From contig NZ_AAYC01000016.1 of the NCBI RefSeq assembly GCF_000169455.1, positions 1 to 64,000 of the forward strand: DNA of 64,000 nucleotides. Direction: 5' to 3'. Below are positions 17,526 through 26,227 of this stretch, in pieces (the stretch's first letter is position 1; each line of letters begins with the position of its first letter). A program made the translations under genes and the position numbers. The notes under the pieces were generated by a model. The model was not told the origin of the DNA, made no database searches, and saw only the letters and a program-made list of their open reading frames with translations. This DNA comes from Roseobacter sp. SK209-2-6 (lineage in GTDB: Bacteria; Pseudomonadota; Alphaproteobacteria; Rhodobacterales; Rhodobacteraceae).

Positions 17526-18491
17526 TTAGAAATCGACCTCGATGGCGATGCCGGTTTTTACCGCTTGATCGACAACGGCGCTGGCGACCGCCAGATCCTG
17601 CAGCCCGACGCCAGTGCCATCGAAAAGGGTCACTTCCTCGTCCGACTGGCGGCCCGGATGCGCCTTGTTGATCACCGCGCCCAGCTGGGCAATATCGCCC
17701 TCACCGATCAGCCCCTGGGCGATGGCATGCTGGGCTTCGCCGATCGAAATGGATTGCGCCACCTCATCGGTGAAGACGGTGGCTTTGACCAGCAGCGCCG
17801 GATCTACCTCCTGCTTGCCCTTGGTGTCGGTGCCCATGCAGGCAAGATGGGTGCCGGGGCTGACCTGATCCGCGCCGAGGATCGCGTCAAAGGACGAGGT
17901 GATCGAGATGATCACATCCGCCTCGCGCATGCCGTCCAGCTCGACCGCCTCAAAGGGCAGTCCGGCCTCATCGGCAACCTCCTGCAGGTTCGGCAGCATC
18001 TCCGGGTGCAGGTTCCAGCCGATGACCTTTTCAAACTCGCGCTGCTCCAGGGCCGCGCGCAGCTGGAACTTGGCCTGATGGCCGGCACCGATCATGCCGA
18101 TCACCTTGGCATCCTTGCGGGCCAGGTGGCTGATCGAGACCGAAGAGGCGGCGGCGGTACGCAGGGCGGTCAGCAGGTTGCCGCCCACCATGGCGCTCGC
18201 CTTGCCGGTATCGGGGTCAAACAGGAAGACGGTGGACTGGTGGTTGATCAGCCCGCGTTTTTCCAGGTTGTTGGGCCAGTAGCCGCCGGCCTTAAGGCCC
18301 AGGGTCTGGCCTGCACGGTCAAAACCGCCTTTGAAGCCATAAAGCGCATCCTCATGGCCGATGGCTTCGCGGATCACCGGGAAGTTATAGGCGTCTTTGG
18401 CGGCCATGGCGGCAAAGACCTTTTCGACGGCCGCAAAGGATGCTTCGCGGGTCATCAGCCCGGCAATCTCGCGTTCGGGAACGATATACAT
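17526..18491 (-). CDS. bhcD: Iminosuccinate reductase BhcD
   Basis: 321 residues of the ornithine cyclodeaminase / mu-crystallin family, with the NAD(P)-binding motif VIGMIGAGHQAKF (about 130-142) and the C-terminal DGTGVGLQDLAVAS. In the beta-hydroxyaspartate cycle BhcD reduces iminosuccinate to L-aspartate with NADH, closing the cycle. The assignment rests on family plus conserved order with bhcABC and bhcR. By sequence alone it could be called ornithine cyclodeaminase. It is separated from bhcC by 175 bp containing a terminator-like hairpin, unlike the other bhc junctions. Confidence 0.93.
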   Translation of the reverse strand: MYIVPEREIAGLMTREASFAAVEKVFAAMAAKDAYNFPVIREAIGHEDALYGFKGGFDRAGQTLGLKAGGYWPNNLEKRGLINHQSTVFLFDPDTGKASAMVGGNLLTALRTAAASSVSISHLARKDAKVIGMIGAGHQAKFQLRAALEQREFEKVIGWNLHPEMLPNLQEVADEAGLPFEAVELDGMREADVIISITSSFDAILGADQVSPGTHLACMGTDTKGKQEVDPALLVKATVFTDEVAQSISIGEAQHAIAQGLIGEGDIAQLGAVINKAHPGRQSDEEVTLFDGTGVGLQDLAVASAVVDQAVKTGIAIEVDF

Positions 18492-18621
18492 CTCTGTGTC
18501 TCCTTGGGAGCTCTTGGATCAGCCTGATCTGCCAAAGGGCAGCGGTCGACCCTGGGAGGAAGCGTAAGCGCCCTCCCTTGGGAAGGGGCGGGCGCCGGGG
18601 CGAAGTTATTCCCAAAAAGCC

Positions 18622-18649
18622 GGCGGAGGGCGCCAGGCGCACCTCCGCC
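18622..18649 (-). terminator. Terminator-like hairpin between bhcC and bhcD (possible attenuator)
   Basis: GGCGGAGG (18622-18629) pairs perfectly with CCTCCGCC (18642-18649), and the inside can pair further (GCG/CGC). On the minus strand the stem is followed by CGGCTTTTTGGG, with a five-T run. It is placed right after the bhcC stop and ahead of bhcD, so it could lower bhcD expression relative to bhcABC. Confidence 0.6.
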
Positions 18650-18666
18650 AGTCGGGGAAGGGTTAC

Positions 18667-19830
18667 TTAGTAGGCCTTGCCGCGGGCCGAGATCGGCCAG
18701 ACGCTCTCAACCTTGCCGTTCCGGACGCCGACGTACCAATCGTGCACATTGGCGGTCGGGTCGCAGTGACCGGGCACCAGGCGCAGTTTTTCGCCAACCT
18801 TCAGAGCGCCGTTCGGATCAGAGACCACACCGTGCTCGTCCGAGCATTTGATGTATTCCACATCATTGCGCCCGAAGATGAAGGGCAGGCCGCTGTCCAC
18901 CGACTGCGCCTTGAGGCCTGCGTCCACGATGGCCTTGTCGGCCTTGGCGTGGCTCATCACCTGAGTGAACAGGAAAAAGGCGTTTTCCCATTCGCCCTGG
19001 TCGATACGGTTGCCATCCTTGTCCAGGATGCGGCCGTAATCCGCGTCCATGAAGGCATAGGAGCCGCACTGAAGCTCGTTATACACACCCGAGTTCGACT
19101 CGAAGTAGTAGGAGCCGGTGCCGCCGCCGGAGACCAGCTCGCATTCGATGCCTTCGCTCTTCAGGCCTTCGACCGCATTGGCCACCTGGGCGATGGCGAT
19201 GTCCAGCTTCTCTTTGCGGCCTTCGTAGCTGTCGATGTGCTGCATCGCGCCCTGATAGGCCTGGATGCCGGAGAACTTGAGGTTTTCAGCCGCGTTCACC
19301 GCCTTGGCGATTTCGACAACGGCTTCGGTGGTGGTGACGCCGCAGCGGCCGGCGCCGCAGTCGATCTCGACGAATACTTCCAGCTCGGTGCCGTGTTTCT
19401 GGGCGGCTGCCGAGAGATCCGCCACATTGTCCAGATCGTCAACGCAGACGATGGTCCGGGCGCCGAGCTTGGGCAGGCGGGCTAGGCGGTCGATCTTCTG
19501 TACGTCGCGCACCTGGTTGGAGACCAGAACGTCCTTGATGCCGCCGCGGGCAAAGACTTCGGCCTCAGAGACCTTTTGGCAGCAGACGCCAACAGCGCCA
19601 CCCAGGGTTTCCTGCAGCTTGGCCACATCCACTGATTTATGCATCTTGCCATGCACCCGGTGGCGCATGCCATGGGCCTTGGCGTAGTCGCCCATCTTCT
19701 TGATGTTGCGCTCCAGCGCGTCTAGGTCCAGCACCAGTGCCGGGGTCTGGATGTCAGCTTCGTCCATGCCCGGAACGGCGGGCACGTCATAGCCGACTTC
19801 GAGCTCGTCGAAATTGATTTGTACGTTCAT
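18667..19830 (-). CDS. bhcC: beta-Hydroxyaspartate aldolase BhcC
   Basis: 387 residues of the D-threonine aldolase (DSD1-like, alanine-racemase-fold) family. PLP is expected on the Lys of RHRVHGKMHKS (about 61). The C-terminal metal-binding elements of the family are seen as VPGHCDPTANVHDWYVG. It condenses glyoxylate and glycine to (2R,3S)-beta-hydroxyaspartate. It is 16 bp from bhcB. The role is inferred from the complete bhcABCD-bhcR context; an isolated gene would be labelled D-threonine aldolase. Confidence 0.94.
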   Translation of the reverse strand: MNVQINFDELEVGYDVPAVPGMDEADIQTPALVLDLDALERNIKKMGDYAKAHGMRHRVHGKMHKSVDVAKLQETLGGAVGVCCQKVSEAEVFARGGIKDVLVSNQVRDVQKIDRLARLPKLGARTIVCVDDLDNVADLSAAAQKHGTELEVFVEIDCGAGRCGVTTTEAVVEIAKAVNAAENLKFSGIQAYQGAMQHIDSYEGRKEKLDIAIAQVANAVEGLKSEGIECELVSGGGTGSYYFESNSGVYNELQCGSYAFMDADYGRILDKDGNRIDQGEWENAFFLFTQVMSHAKADKAIVDAGLKAQSVDSGLPFIFGRNDVEYIKCSDEHGVVSDPNGALKVGEKLRLVPGHCDPTANVHDWYVGVRNGKVESVWPISARGKAY

Positions 19831-19846
19831 GTTTCTATTCCCCTTA

Positions 19847-20800
19847 TTAGCTGTTCATCCAGGGCAGCTTGTCGAGATCGACATTGCCGCCAGTGACGAT
19901 CAGGCCCACGCGTTTGCCCGCGAAGGCGTCTTTGTTTTTCAGAATGGTGGCCAGCGGCACCGCTGAGGAGGGCTCCATCACGATACGCAAGTGTTTCCAG
20001 ATCAGCTTCATCGCCTCGATGATCTCCGCATCAGACGCGGTGTAGATCTCGCTCACGTGGTTGCTGACAAAGTGCCAGGTCAGCTCTTTCAGCGGCACCA
20101 AGAGGCCGTCCGCCACGGTTTTGGGTGCATCATCGGCAATGATGTAGCCGGCCTTGAAGCTGCGGTAGGCATCATCGGCCTGCTCCGGCTCTGCGGCGAT
20201 TACCTGGATTTCCGGCGCCAGGGTCGAGAGTGTGAGGCAGGTGCCCGAGATCATGCCGCCGCCGCCGATGGGGGCCACAACCATATCGAAGCCATCGCTC
20301 TGCTCGACGAACTCTTTGGCGCAGGTGCCTTGGCCCGCGATGACGCGGGGGTCATTATAGGGATGCACAAAATCGCCGCCGGTTTCCGTCTGCACCTTGG
20401 CAAAGGTTTCTTCGCGCGACGATGTTGAAGGCTCGCATTCGGTGATGCGCCCGCCGTAGCGGCGAACGGTGTCCTTTTTGGCCTGCGGCGCGGTGCGCGG
20501 CATCACCACGTTGCAGGGAATGCCCCGCAACATGGCCGCATAGGAGAGGCAGGAGGCATGGTTGCCCGAGGAGTGCGTCGCCACACCCTTGGCTGCCTGC
20601 GCGTCATCCAGGCCAAAGACCGCATTGGCGGCGCCGCGCACCTTAAAAGCGCCCGGCTCCTGGAAGTTTTCACATTTGAAGAACAGCTCCGCCCCAGTGA
20701 GCTCATTCAGGAAAGCGGAGGTGCGCACCGGGGTGCGGCGGATATGAGGCTGGATGCGCTCATGCGCCGCCAGCATGTCCTCATAGGTGGGGATATACAT
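19847..20800 (-). CDS. bhcB: beta-Hydroxyaspartate dehydratase BhcB
   Basis: 317 residues from the ATG at 20800, preceded by AAGGA with good spacing. An ATG at 20815 overlapping the bhcA stop (TAATG) would add five residues. Threonine-dehydratase-type PLP fold: Lys motif QEPGAFKVRGA, SSGNHA and the glycine loop IGGGGMISG. It removes water from beta-hydroxyaspartate to give iminosuccinate for BhcD. It sits in the operon order A-B-C-D. Confidence 0.94.
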   Translation of the reverse strand: MYIPTYEDMLAAHERIQPHIRRTPVRTSAFLNELTGAELFFKCENFQEPGAFKVRGAANAVFGLDDAQAAKGVATHSSGNHASCLSYAAMLRGIPCNVVMPRTAPQAKKDTVRRYGGRITECEPSTSSREETFAKVQTETGGDFVHPYNDPRVIAGQGTCAKEFVEQSDGFDMVVAPIGGGGMISGTCLTLSTLAPEIQVIAAEPEQADDAYRSFKAGYIIADDAPKTVADGLLVPLKELTWHFVSNHVSEIYTASDAEIIEAMKLIWKHLRIVMEPSSAVPLATILKNKDAFAGKRVGLIVTGGNVDLDKLPWMNS

Positions 20801-20814
20801 TGCGGTATCCTTCA

Positions 20815-22005
20815 TTACGCAGCGACTTTCGAGGCCGAGACCTCGTGGCCGCGGTAGTAATCCTGTGCCGCTGCAACGCCCGAGCCGAGCGGGATATCCA
20901 GACCCAGATCGGCCATGACCATCTCAGCGGTTGCAATGCCGGAGAGCGCCATAACGTCGGTCAGGCTGCCCAGGTGGCCGATGCGGAAGACCTTGCCCGC
21001 GACCTCACCCAGCCCGGTACCGAATGCGACGCCGTATTTCTCAGCTGCGAGGCTAACGAACCTATTGGCGTCAAAACCCTCAGGTGTGCGGATGGCGCTG
21101 ACGCTGTTGGAATAGACCTCCGGCGATGCTGCGCAGAGCTCCAGCCCCCAGGCACGGACTGCGGCGCGCACGCCCTCGGCGATGCGGTGGTGGCGGGCAA
21201 AGACATTCTCCAGCCCCTCGTCCAAGAGCATGCCGCAGGCCATGTTCAGCCCGTTCAGCAAGCCGACTGAGGGTGTGTAGGGATAGGCGTTAGCGGCATA
21301 GCCATTGGCCATGTCTTTGATATCAAAGAAGGTGCGCGGCAGTGTGGCGGTCCCGGACGCCTTCATCGCCTTGGGCGAGAAGCCCACGATGGCAAGGCCC
21401 GGCGGCAGCATAAAGCCCTTCTGCGAGCCAGTGACGGCGATATCGACATCCCATTCGTCCATGCGGAAATCCATCGAAGCGATGGAAGAGACGCCATCCA
21501 CAAACAAAAGCGCCGGGTGGCCGGCTGCATCCAGCGCGCGGCGGACGGCGGCGATGTCGGATTTCACGCCAGTCGCTGTCTCGTTATGGGTGGCCAGAAC
21601 CGCTTTGATCTCGTGGTTTTTGTCGGCGGTCAGGATTTCCTCGTAGCGGTCCGCGGGCAGGCCTTCACCCCAGGGGGTCTCAACCACCTGCACGTCCAGG
21701 CCGTGGCGCTGGCACATGTCGATCCAGCGGTGGCTGAACATGCCGTTGCGTGCCGCCAGGATTTTGTCGCCGGCATTCAGCGTGTTGGTGATCGAGGTTT
21801 CCCAGCCGCCGGTGCCGGTGGAGGGGAAGACAAAGATTTCTGCGCTCTCGCTCTTCAGAACCTTCTTCACCCCTGCCAGTGCCGGGTGCAGGATCTGGCC
21901 GAACAGCGGCGAACGGTGGTCGAGCGTCGGCATGTCCACCGCCTTGCGCAGCGCTTCGGGCATATTGGTCGGGCCGGGAATGAAAACCGGATTTTGAAAA
22001 CTCAT
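20815..22005 (-). CDS. bhcA: Aspartate-glyoxylate aminotransferase BhcA
   Basis: 396 residues from the ATG at 22005, preceded by AAGGAG. The open frame continues to 22116 but that part lies in the regulatory region. Class V aminotransferase (serine-glyoxylate type) fold with the PLP Lys in VTGSQKGFMLPPG and FVDGVSSIASMDFRMD. It transfers the amino group of aspartate to glyoxylate, giving oxaloacetate and the glycine used by BhcC. First gene of the operon and divergent from bhcR. Confidence 0.94.
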   Translation of the reverse strand: MSFQNPVFIPGPTNMPEALRKAVDMPTLDHRSPLFGQILHPALAGVKKVLKSESAEIFVFPSTGTGGWETSITNTLNAGDKILAARNGMFSHRWIDMCQRHGLDVQVVETPWGEGLPADRYEEILTADKNHEIKAVLATHNETATGVKSDIAAVRRALDAAGHPALLFVDGVSSIASMDFRMDEWDVDIAVTGSQKGFMLPPGLAIVGFSPKAMKASGTATLPRTFFDIKDMANGYAANAYPYTPSVGLLNGLNMACGMLLDEGLENVFARHHRIAEGVRAAVRAWGLELCAASPEVYSNSVSAIRTPEGFDANRFVSLAAEKYGVAFGTGLGEVAGKVFRIGHLGSLTDVMALSGIATAEMVMADLGLDIPLGSGVAAAQDYYRGHEVSASKVAA

Positions 22006-22097
22006 CTTCGTCTCCTTGAGTCGATAAATCCAATCTAGGCCCCTCCCGCAGGGGAGGACATTTTTTTGAAATTGGATTTGGGATCGGAGCGGGGCGG

Positions 22098-22130
22098 AAA
22101 AATACATATTTGCCAAAGCCTTGTATTTTT
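22098..22130. promoter_or_regulatory. Inverted repeat, candidate BhcR operator
   Basis: AAAAATACA (22098-22106) and TGTATTTTT (22122-22130) form a perfect 9-bp inverted repeat with a 15-nt centre. It lies in the bhcA-bhcR divergent region, about 90 bp upstream of bhcA and 43 bp upstream of the chosen bhcR start, the right place for control of both genes. Confidence 0.5.
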
Positions 22131-22172
22131 CATATTGTGAAAGTGAGTTTCATTGAAAATCAGAGGCATCTT

Positions 22173-23015
22173 TTGGAATCTCAAGATAATCCCTCAAAAT
22201 CCCCCCGCCGGGCGCGCGGGCGACCCCGGGACTGGGAGGATAAGACTGCCCAGAACACCATCAAATCGCTGGACCGGGCGATGATGGTGCTGGAGTTTCT
22301 GAGCGAGGGGCAGGGCAAGCCGCTGTCGGAGCTGGCACAGGATCTGCAGCAGTCGCCGGCCACGCTTTACCGGGTTCTGACCACGCTGGAGGGACGCGGG
22401 CTAGTGGAGTTCGAGACGGAAACCCAGGCCTGGCACATCGGGGCTCAGGCCTTTGTGATCGGCGCGCGCTTTCTGCGCCGAACCAGCCTGGTGGAACGCG
22501 CCCGCCCCATTCTGCGGCGGCTGATGGAGCAGACCGGAGAGACCGCAAATCTGGGCGTAGAGAAAGGTGGCATGGTGCTTTTTCTCAGTCAGGTGGAAAC
22601 CCACGAGAGCATCCGCGCCTTTTTCCCACCAGGCACGCTTTCGCAGATGCATGCCTCAGGTATTGGTAAAGCGCTTTTGGCAGAAATGGAGCCCTCAAGA
22701 TTGGAGCGTGTACTGAAAGAGCATCCTCTTGCCGAGTTCACGACGCAAACAATTACTGATGCGGGCCATTTGCGGCAGGACCTCTTGCTCATCCAAGATC
22801 GAGGTTATGCGATTGACGATGAGGAGAAGAATTTAGGCATGCGCTGCATTGCTGCCCCCATTTTTGACATGCATCAGGAAGCAGTTGCAGGCCTCTCCGT
22901 TTCCGGGCCGACCAGTAGAATTTCCAGAGATCATATCAGCGAGATTGGGGCGGTGGTTATTGAAGCAGCAGCCGAGGTTTCCAGCGCCATCGGGGGGCAG
23001 GCCTTGCGGCGGTAG
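22173..23015 (+). CDS. bhcR: IclR-family regulator BhcR
   Basis: About 281 residues from a TTG at 22173, chosen because AGAGG lies 6 nt upstream. The frame is open back to 22110 and a GTG at 22137 is an alternative. N-terminal winged helix (KSLDRAMMVLEFLSEGQGKP, LYRVLTTLEGRGLV) and the IclR effector domain (GMRCIAAPIFDMHQEAVAGLSVSG). In Paracoccus the homologue controls the bhc operon in response to glyoxylate. Divergent orientation to bhcA supports the same role here. Confidence 0.9.
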   Translation: MESQDNPSKSPRRARGRPRDWEDKTAQNTIKSLDRAMMVLEFLSEGQGKPLSELAQDLQQSPATLYRVLTTLEGRGLVEFETETQAWHIGAQAFVIGARFLRRTSLVERARPILRRLMEQTGETANLGVEKGGMVLFLSQVETHESIRAFFPPGTLSQMHASGIGKALLAEMEPSRLERVLKEHPLAEFTTQTITDAGHLRQDLLLIQDRGYAIDDEEKNLGMRCIAAPIFDMHQEAVAGLSVSGPTSRISRDHISEIGAVVIEAAAEVSSAIGGQALRR

Positions 23016-23229
23016 GGTAGGTTTGTCCGTGCGATCTAGGAGAACGCCTGGTCCCAGGCTGCCGCTAGGGAAGTTGCCTTGTGGCTGATATTCCCCACTT
23101 TCTGAGGAAGTAACGTCCAGTCAGAGAACCAAATCGCTGGGTTTCACACCTGCACAGATGATCTTTGCTGTTCTAGGCTTCCAATTGAAAAGGACGAAAA
23201 GCAAAAACAGCTAGTCGAGGACCGCAGCC

Positions 23230-25323
23230 ATGAGCCACGAAAAGACCCAATTCAGGACATGTAACATCTGTGAGGCCATGTGCGGGCTAGTTGTAAGATA
23301 CAATGACAGCGATGTTGTCTCCATCAAAGCAAATCCCGATGATCCTTTGTCACGCGGACATATTTGCCCTAAGGCGGTTGCACTTCAGGATTTTCGAACC
23401 GATCCGGATCGGGTTACACAACCACTGAAAAAGGTCGACGGTGTTTTCCAGCCTGTGAGCTGGGAAGAAGCTTATGATTTTGCGGTGGAACAACTCACAG
23501 CGGCGCAGAAAACCCATGGTAAGGACGCTGCTGCAATTTATCTGGGTAATCCCAATGCGCATAAGTTTGGTAATCTTCTGAACCTACCAAAGCTGGTTAA
23601 AGCGCTTGGGACCGTGAACCGGTATTCCTCTGCAACTGCGGATCAAATCCCACATCATGTCACGTCGATCCATATGCTTGGGCATCCGATGCTCATTCCA
23701 GTTCCCGATGTGGAGCGCACGGATTTTATGCTGATCTTGGGAGGCAACCCTGTTGTCTCCAATGGTTCGATGATGACGGCACCCGGCTTTGGTCGTCGCA
23801 TGGATGAGATCAAAGCCCGTGGCGGCCGTGTCGTGGTCGTAGACCCTCGCCGGACTGAGACGGCAAAAAAGGCCGGAGAACACCTGCCGATAAGACCAGA
23901 GACTGATGCTTACCTCTTGTTGGCGATGATACATGAGGTTTTTGCTTCAGGATTGGTGGACCTTGGTGCGCTAAATGACAATGTAAAAGGGATTGAAGCC
24001 CTCCAGGCAGCGGTTTTGCCCTTTACCTGTGAGGTTGCAGCCCAAATGACCGGGCTTGAAGCATCGCAAATTTCGCAACTCGCGCAGGACTTTTCCAAGG
24101 CGGGCTCCGCAGTGAGCTATGCTAGAATGGGCGCCTCAACCCAGAGTTTCGGCTCCCTCTGCCAATGGGCCAGCAATGCGCTCAATATTGTTACGGGTAA
24201 TTTTGACCGAGCTGGTGGTGCGATGTTCACAACACCGGCCCTCGACTATGTTGGTATGACCAGCCGTAAGGGGCAACAGCGGAGTTATCCTGAAAAACGC
24301 TCACGCGTTTCTGGGCAGCCCTTGTACAATGGCGAATTCCCAATTTCTGTGATGGCAGAAGAGATGGAGACGCCCGGAGAGGGCCAAATCAAATCCCTGA
24401 TCACCGTTGCTGGCAACCCGGTGTTGACGGCCCCCAATGGTCAACGGATCGCCAAGGCTTTGGAGGGGTTGGATTTCATGATGTCGATCGATATCCACAT
24501 CAATGACACCACACGCCATGCAGATTTGATCCTGCCTGCCACCGTCGCCTTGGAAGAGGTGGTCTATGACATGGTCTTTCATAGCTTTGCGGTGCGCAAT
24601 ACTGCGGCCTTTGCTGAAGCTATCTTTGAGCCCCCAAATAACAACCCACAGGAATGGCAGGTGATCGCGCAACTAGCAGCCCGTCTGAGTGGTGCCAACA
24701 GTATCGGGCCATCACCCAGGCAGGTGCTGGAGATGCTTCTGCCACAGGGCTTCCACGGCAAGGATGTCTCGGTCGATGGACTGCTGACGGCACCTATAGG
24801 AGCTGTGGATCTTGGCCCCTTGGTTCCGAATATTCAGCATCGGCTAGAAACCCCTGATGGACTAATTGATCTGGCGCCGGATGTATTCCTGGAAGATCTG
24901 CCTAGGCTGCTTGCCTTTGAACCACAGGAGAATGAAGCGTTTCCGCTTCTTATGATTGGACGCAGGCAAGTACGTAGTCATAACAGTTGGACTCAGAATA
25001 GCCAGCGGTTGGTCAAAGGGCGCAATAGATGCACGTTACAGCTGCACCCGAAGGACGCTTATCGTCTGGGTATCTCAGATTCACAAGATGTAGAGGTCGC
25101 GAGCAGGGTCGGGGAAATCACCCTGCCTGCTGAGGTCACAGACGAAATGATGCCTGGTGTGGTGTCGATCCCGCAAGGGTGGGGCCAAAGCAATACTACG
25201 ATGGGGAATGCCACAAGGGAATTAACGGTTTCAATTAATGACCTGACTGATGATAGCCGAATGGACCCAGTTAGCGGCAACGCGGCTTTCAATGGTGTTC
25301 CGGTTCGTGTGCAACTGGCTTGA
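23230..25323 (+). CDS. Molybdopterin oxidoreductase, DMSO-reductase family, substrate unknown
   Basis: 697 residues. The N-terminal 4Fe-4S cysteine set (TCNICEAMCG, then GHICPKA) is followed by the molybdopterin domains and a C-terminal dinucleotide-binding barrel (RSHNSWTQNSQRLVKGRN, PQGWGQ). No Tat signal is seen, so it is probably cytoplasmic. Family members include formate dehydrogenases, nitrate reductases and many uncharacterised BisC-like proteins. Where formate dehydrogenases carry a Cys or Sec metal ligand, this protein reads SSATADQIPHH, so the ligand is unclear and formate dehydrogenase is not asserted. No small subunit is adjacent; it stands alone after bhcR. Confidence 0.85.
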   Translation: MSHEKTQFRTCNICEAMCGLVVRYNDSDVVSIKANPDDPLSRGHICPKAVALQDFRTDPDRVTQPLKKVDGVFQPVSWEEAYDFAVEQLTAAQKTHGKDAAAIYLGNPNAHKFGNLLNLPKLVKALGTVNRYSSATADQIPHHVTSIHMLGHPMLIPVPDVERTDFMLILGGNPVVSNGSMMTAPGFGRRMDEIKARGGRVVVVDPRRTETAKKAGEHLPIRPETDAYLLLAMIHEVFASGLVDLGALNDNVKGIEALQAAVLPFTCEVAAQMTGLEASQISQLAQDFSKAGSAVSYARMGASTQSFGSLCQWASNALNIVTGNFDRAGGAMFTTPALDYVGMTSRKGQQRSYPEKRSRVSGQPLYNGEFPISVMAEEMETPGEGQIKSLITVAGNPVLTAPNGQRIAKALEGLDFMMSIDIHINDTTRHADLILPATVALEEVVYDMVFHSFAVRNTAAFAEAIFEPPNNNPQEWQVIAQLAARLSGANSIGPSPRQVLEMLLPQGFHGKDVSVDGLLTAPIGAVDLGPLVPNIQHRLETPDGLIDLAPDVFLEDLPRLLAFEPQENEAFPLLMIGRRQVRSHNSWTQNSQRLVKGRNRCTLQLHPKDAYRLGISDSQDVEVASRVGEITLPAEVTDEMMPGVVSIPQGWGQSNTTMGNATRELTVSINDLTDDSRMDPVSGNAAFNGVPVRVQLA

Positions 25324-25426
25324 AACCTTTGATTTCTGAAGACAGTGAGCCGGACGACATGCAGCCCGGAAAACTTGTCTCATTTTCCAGGAGCTGTGTT
25401 CTAGCTGCAAAAAAGTTTCTAGGAAC

Positions 25427-26227
25427 TCACCGTGCTTGTCTGGACCACTCTTCCAGCAGCGCTTTGGCACTTTCCTTGGAGTGAAGAGACAGAAAGCGCC
25501 CGTTTTGATCCGTGGTGACAAGGATTTTTTGTTCCGAAGAGATCGGCAGGAGCAGACATTCCGGCTGTGAAGGAGGCATCTTGGCTGGAAGAGACTGTGT
25601 GGCACTGGAGGAAAAGGCGTCTCTCACGGCTTTTAACTGATGGAGCAGGGGTTCCTGACCAGATGTCTCCAATACTGTGTTCTGTATATCGCAGCGCATC
25701 CAGCAGTCAGCATGTGCCTGTGCCAAGGCATGAAAACTCTCAATTGGTTGCTGATTTCCAATTCGATCCAGATGAGATGCGAGCATATCAACGCTGCAGC
25801 TTCCGGTATTGCTTGGCATAGTGCATGGAGAGCGAGAAATGGTGTAAGGTTGCCCCTTGATCAGCTCCTCCAGACGTTTCAAACGAGTAGCAAAAATCGT
25901 AGCAGCTTCTTCCGGATGCTCAGGTTCACCACCAATAATCCCTTCCACATTTTCACCGTTGCAGAGAGCAAAATAGGAAAGTCGGCGCTGCGCGACGCAG
26001 AGATCGGCGACAATTTCGTGGTCTATTTGAACGGAGAGATGGCGGGGCAGCACAATTTCGCGAATTTCCTGCAAGATCGTTGCACTCAGAGTGGTGGGGC
26101 AAAGCCGTTCTGGAAGAGCACCATTCTTAGGTCCTTCAACAGGTTGGGCAAACTGATGCATGATCCGAAGCAGCTCATTCGGTCCCAGGCTTGTCTGCGA
26201 CATCTGTGTCAAGGCCGCTTCCGCCAT
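25427..26227 (-). CDS. Unknown protein, last gene of the kinase-GTPase operon
   Basis: 266 residues, not recognised. No signal peptide or clear membrane segment. The middle contains charged helical stretches (ATIFATRLKRLEELIKG). The C-terminal part (LLLPISSEQKILVTTDQNGRFLSL) looks like a small beta sheet, reminiscent of the end of roadblock- or profilin-type folds, but this is weak. It starts within the stop of the preceding gene (TAATG), so it is translationally coupled. Its role must be inferred from the operon. Confidence 0.7.
   Translation of the reverse strand: MAEAALTQMSQTSLGPNELLRIMHQFAQPVEGPKNGALPERLCPTTLSATILQEIREIVLPRHLSVQIDHEIVADLCVAQRRLSYFALCNGENVEGIIGGEPEHPEEAATIFATRLKRLEELIKGQPYTISRSPCTMPSNTGSCSVDMLASHLDRIGNQQPIESFHALAQAHADCWMRCDIQNTVLETSGQEPLLHQLKAVRDAFSSSATQSLPAKMPPSQPECLLLPISSEQKILVTTDQNGRFLSLHSKESAKALLEEWSRQAR

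Noticed and set aside
17505-18527. 340-residue open frame antisense to bhcD
   Set aside because: bhcD has the family's NAD-binding motif and operon context. The opposite frame is biased in composition and lacks any motif.
18742-19485. 247-residue open frame antisense to bhcC
   Set aside because: Shadow of a strongly conserved PLP enzyme gene; no own ribosome site or domain.
23230-25323. Formate dehydrogenase alpha subunit
   Set aside because: The family fits broadly, but no Cys/Sec ligand or partner subunits were seen, so only the superfamily is claimed.
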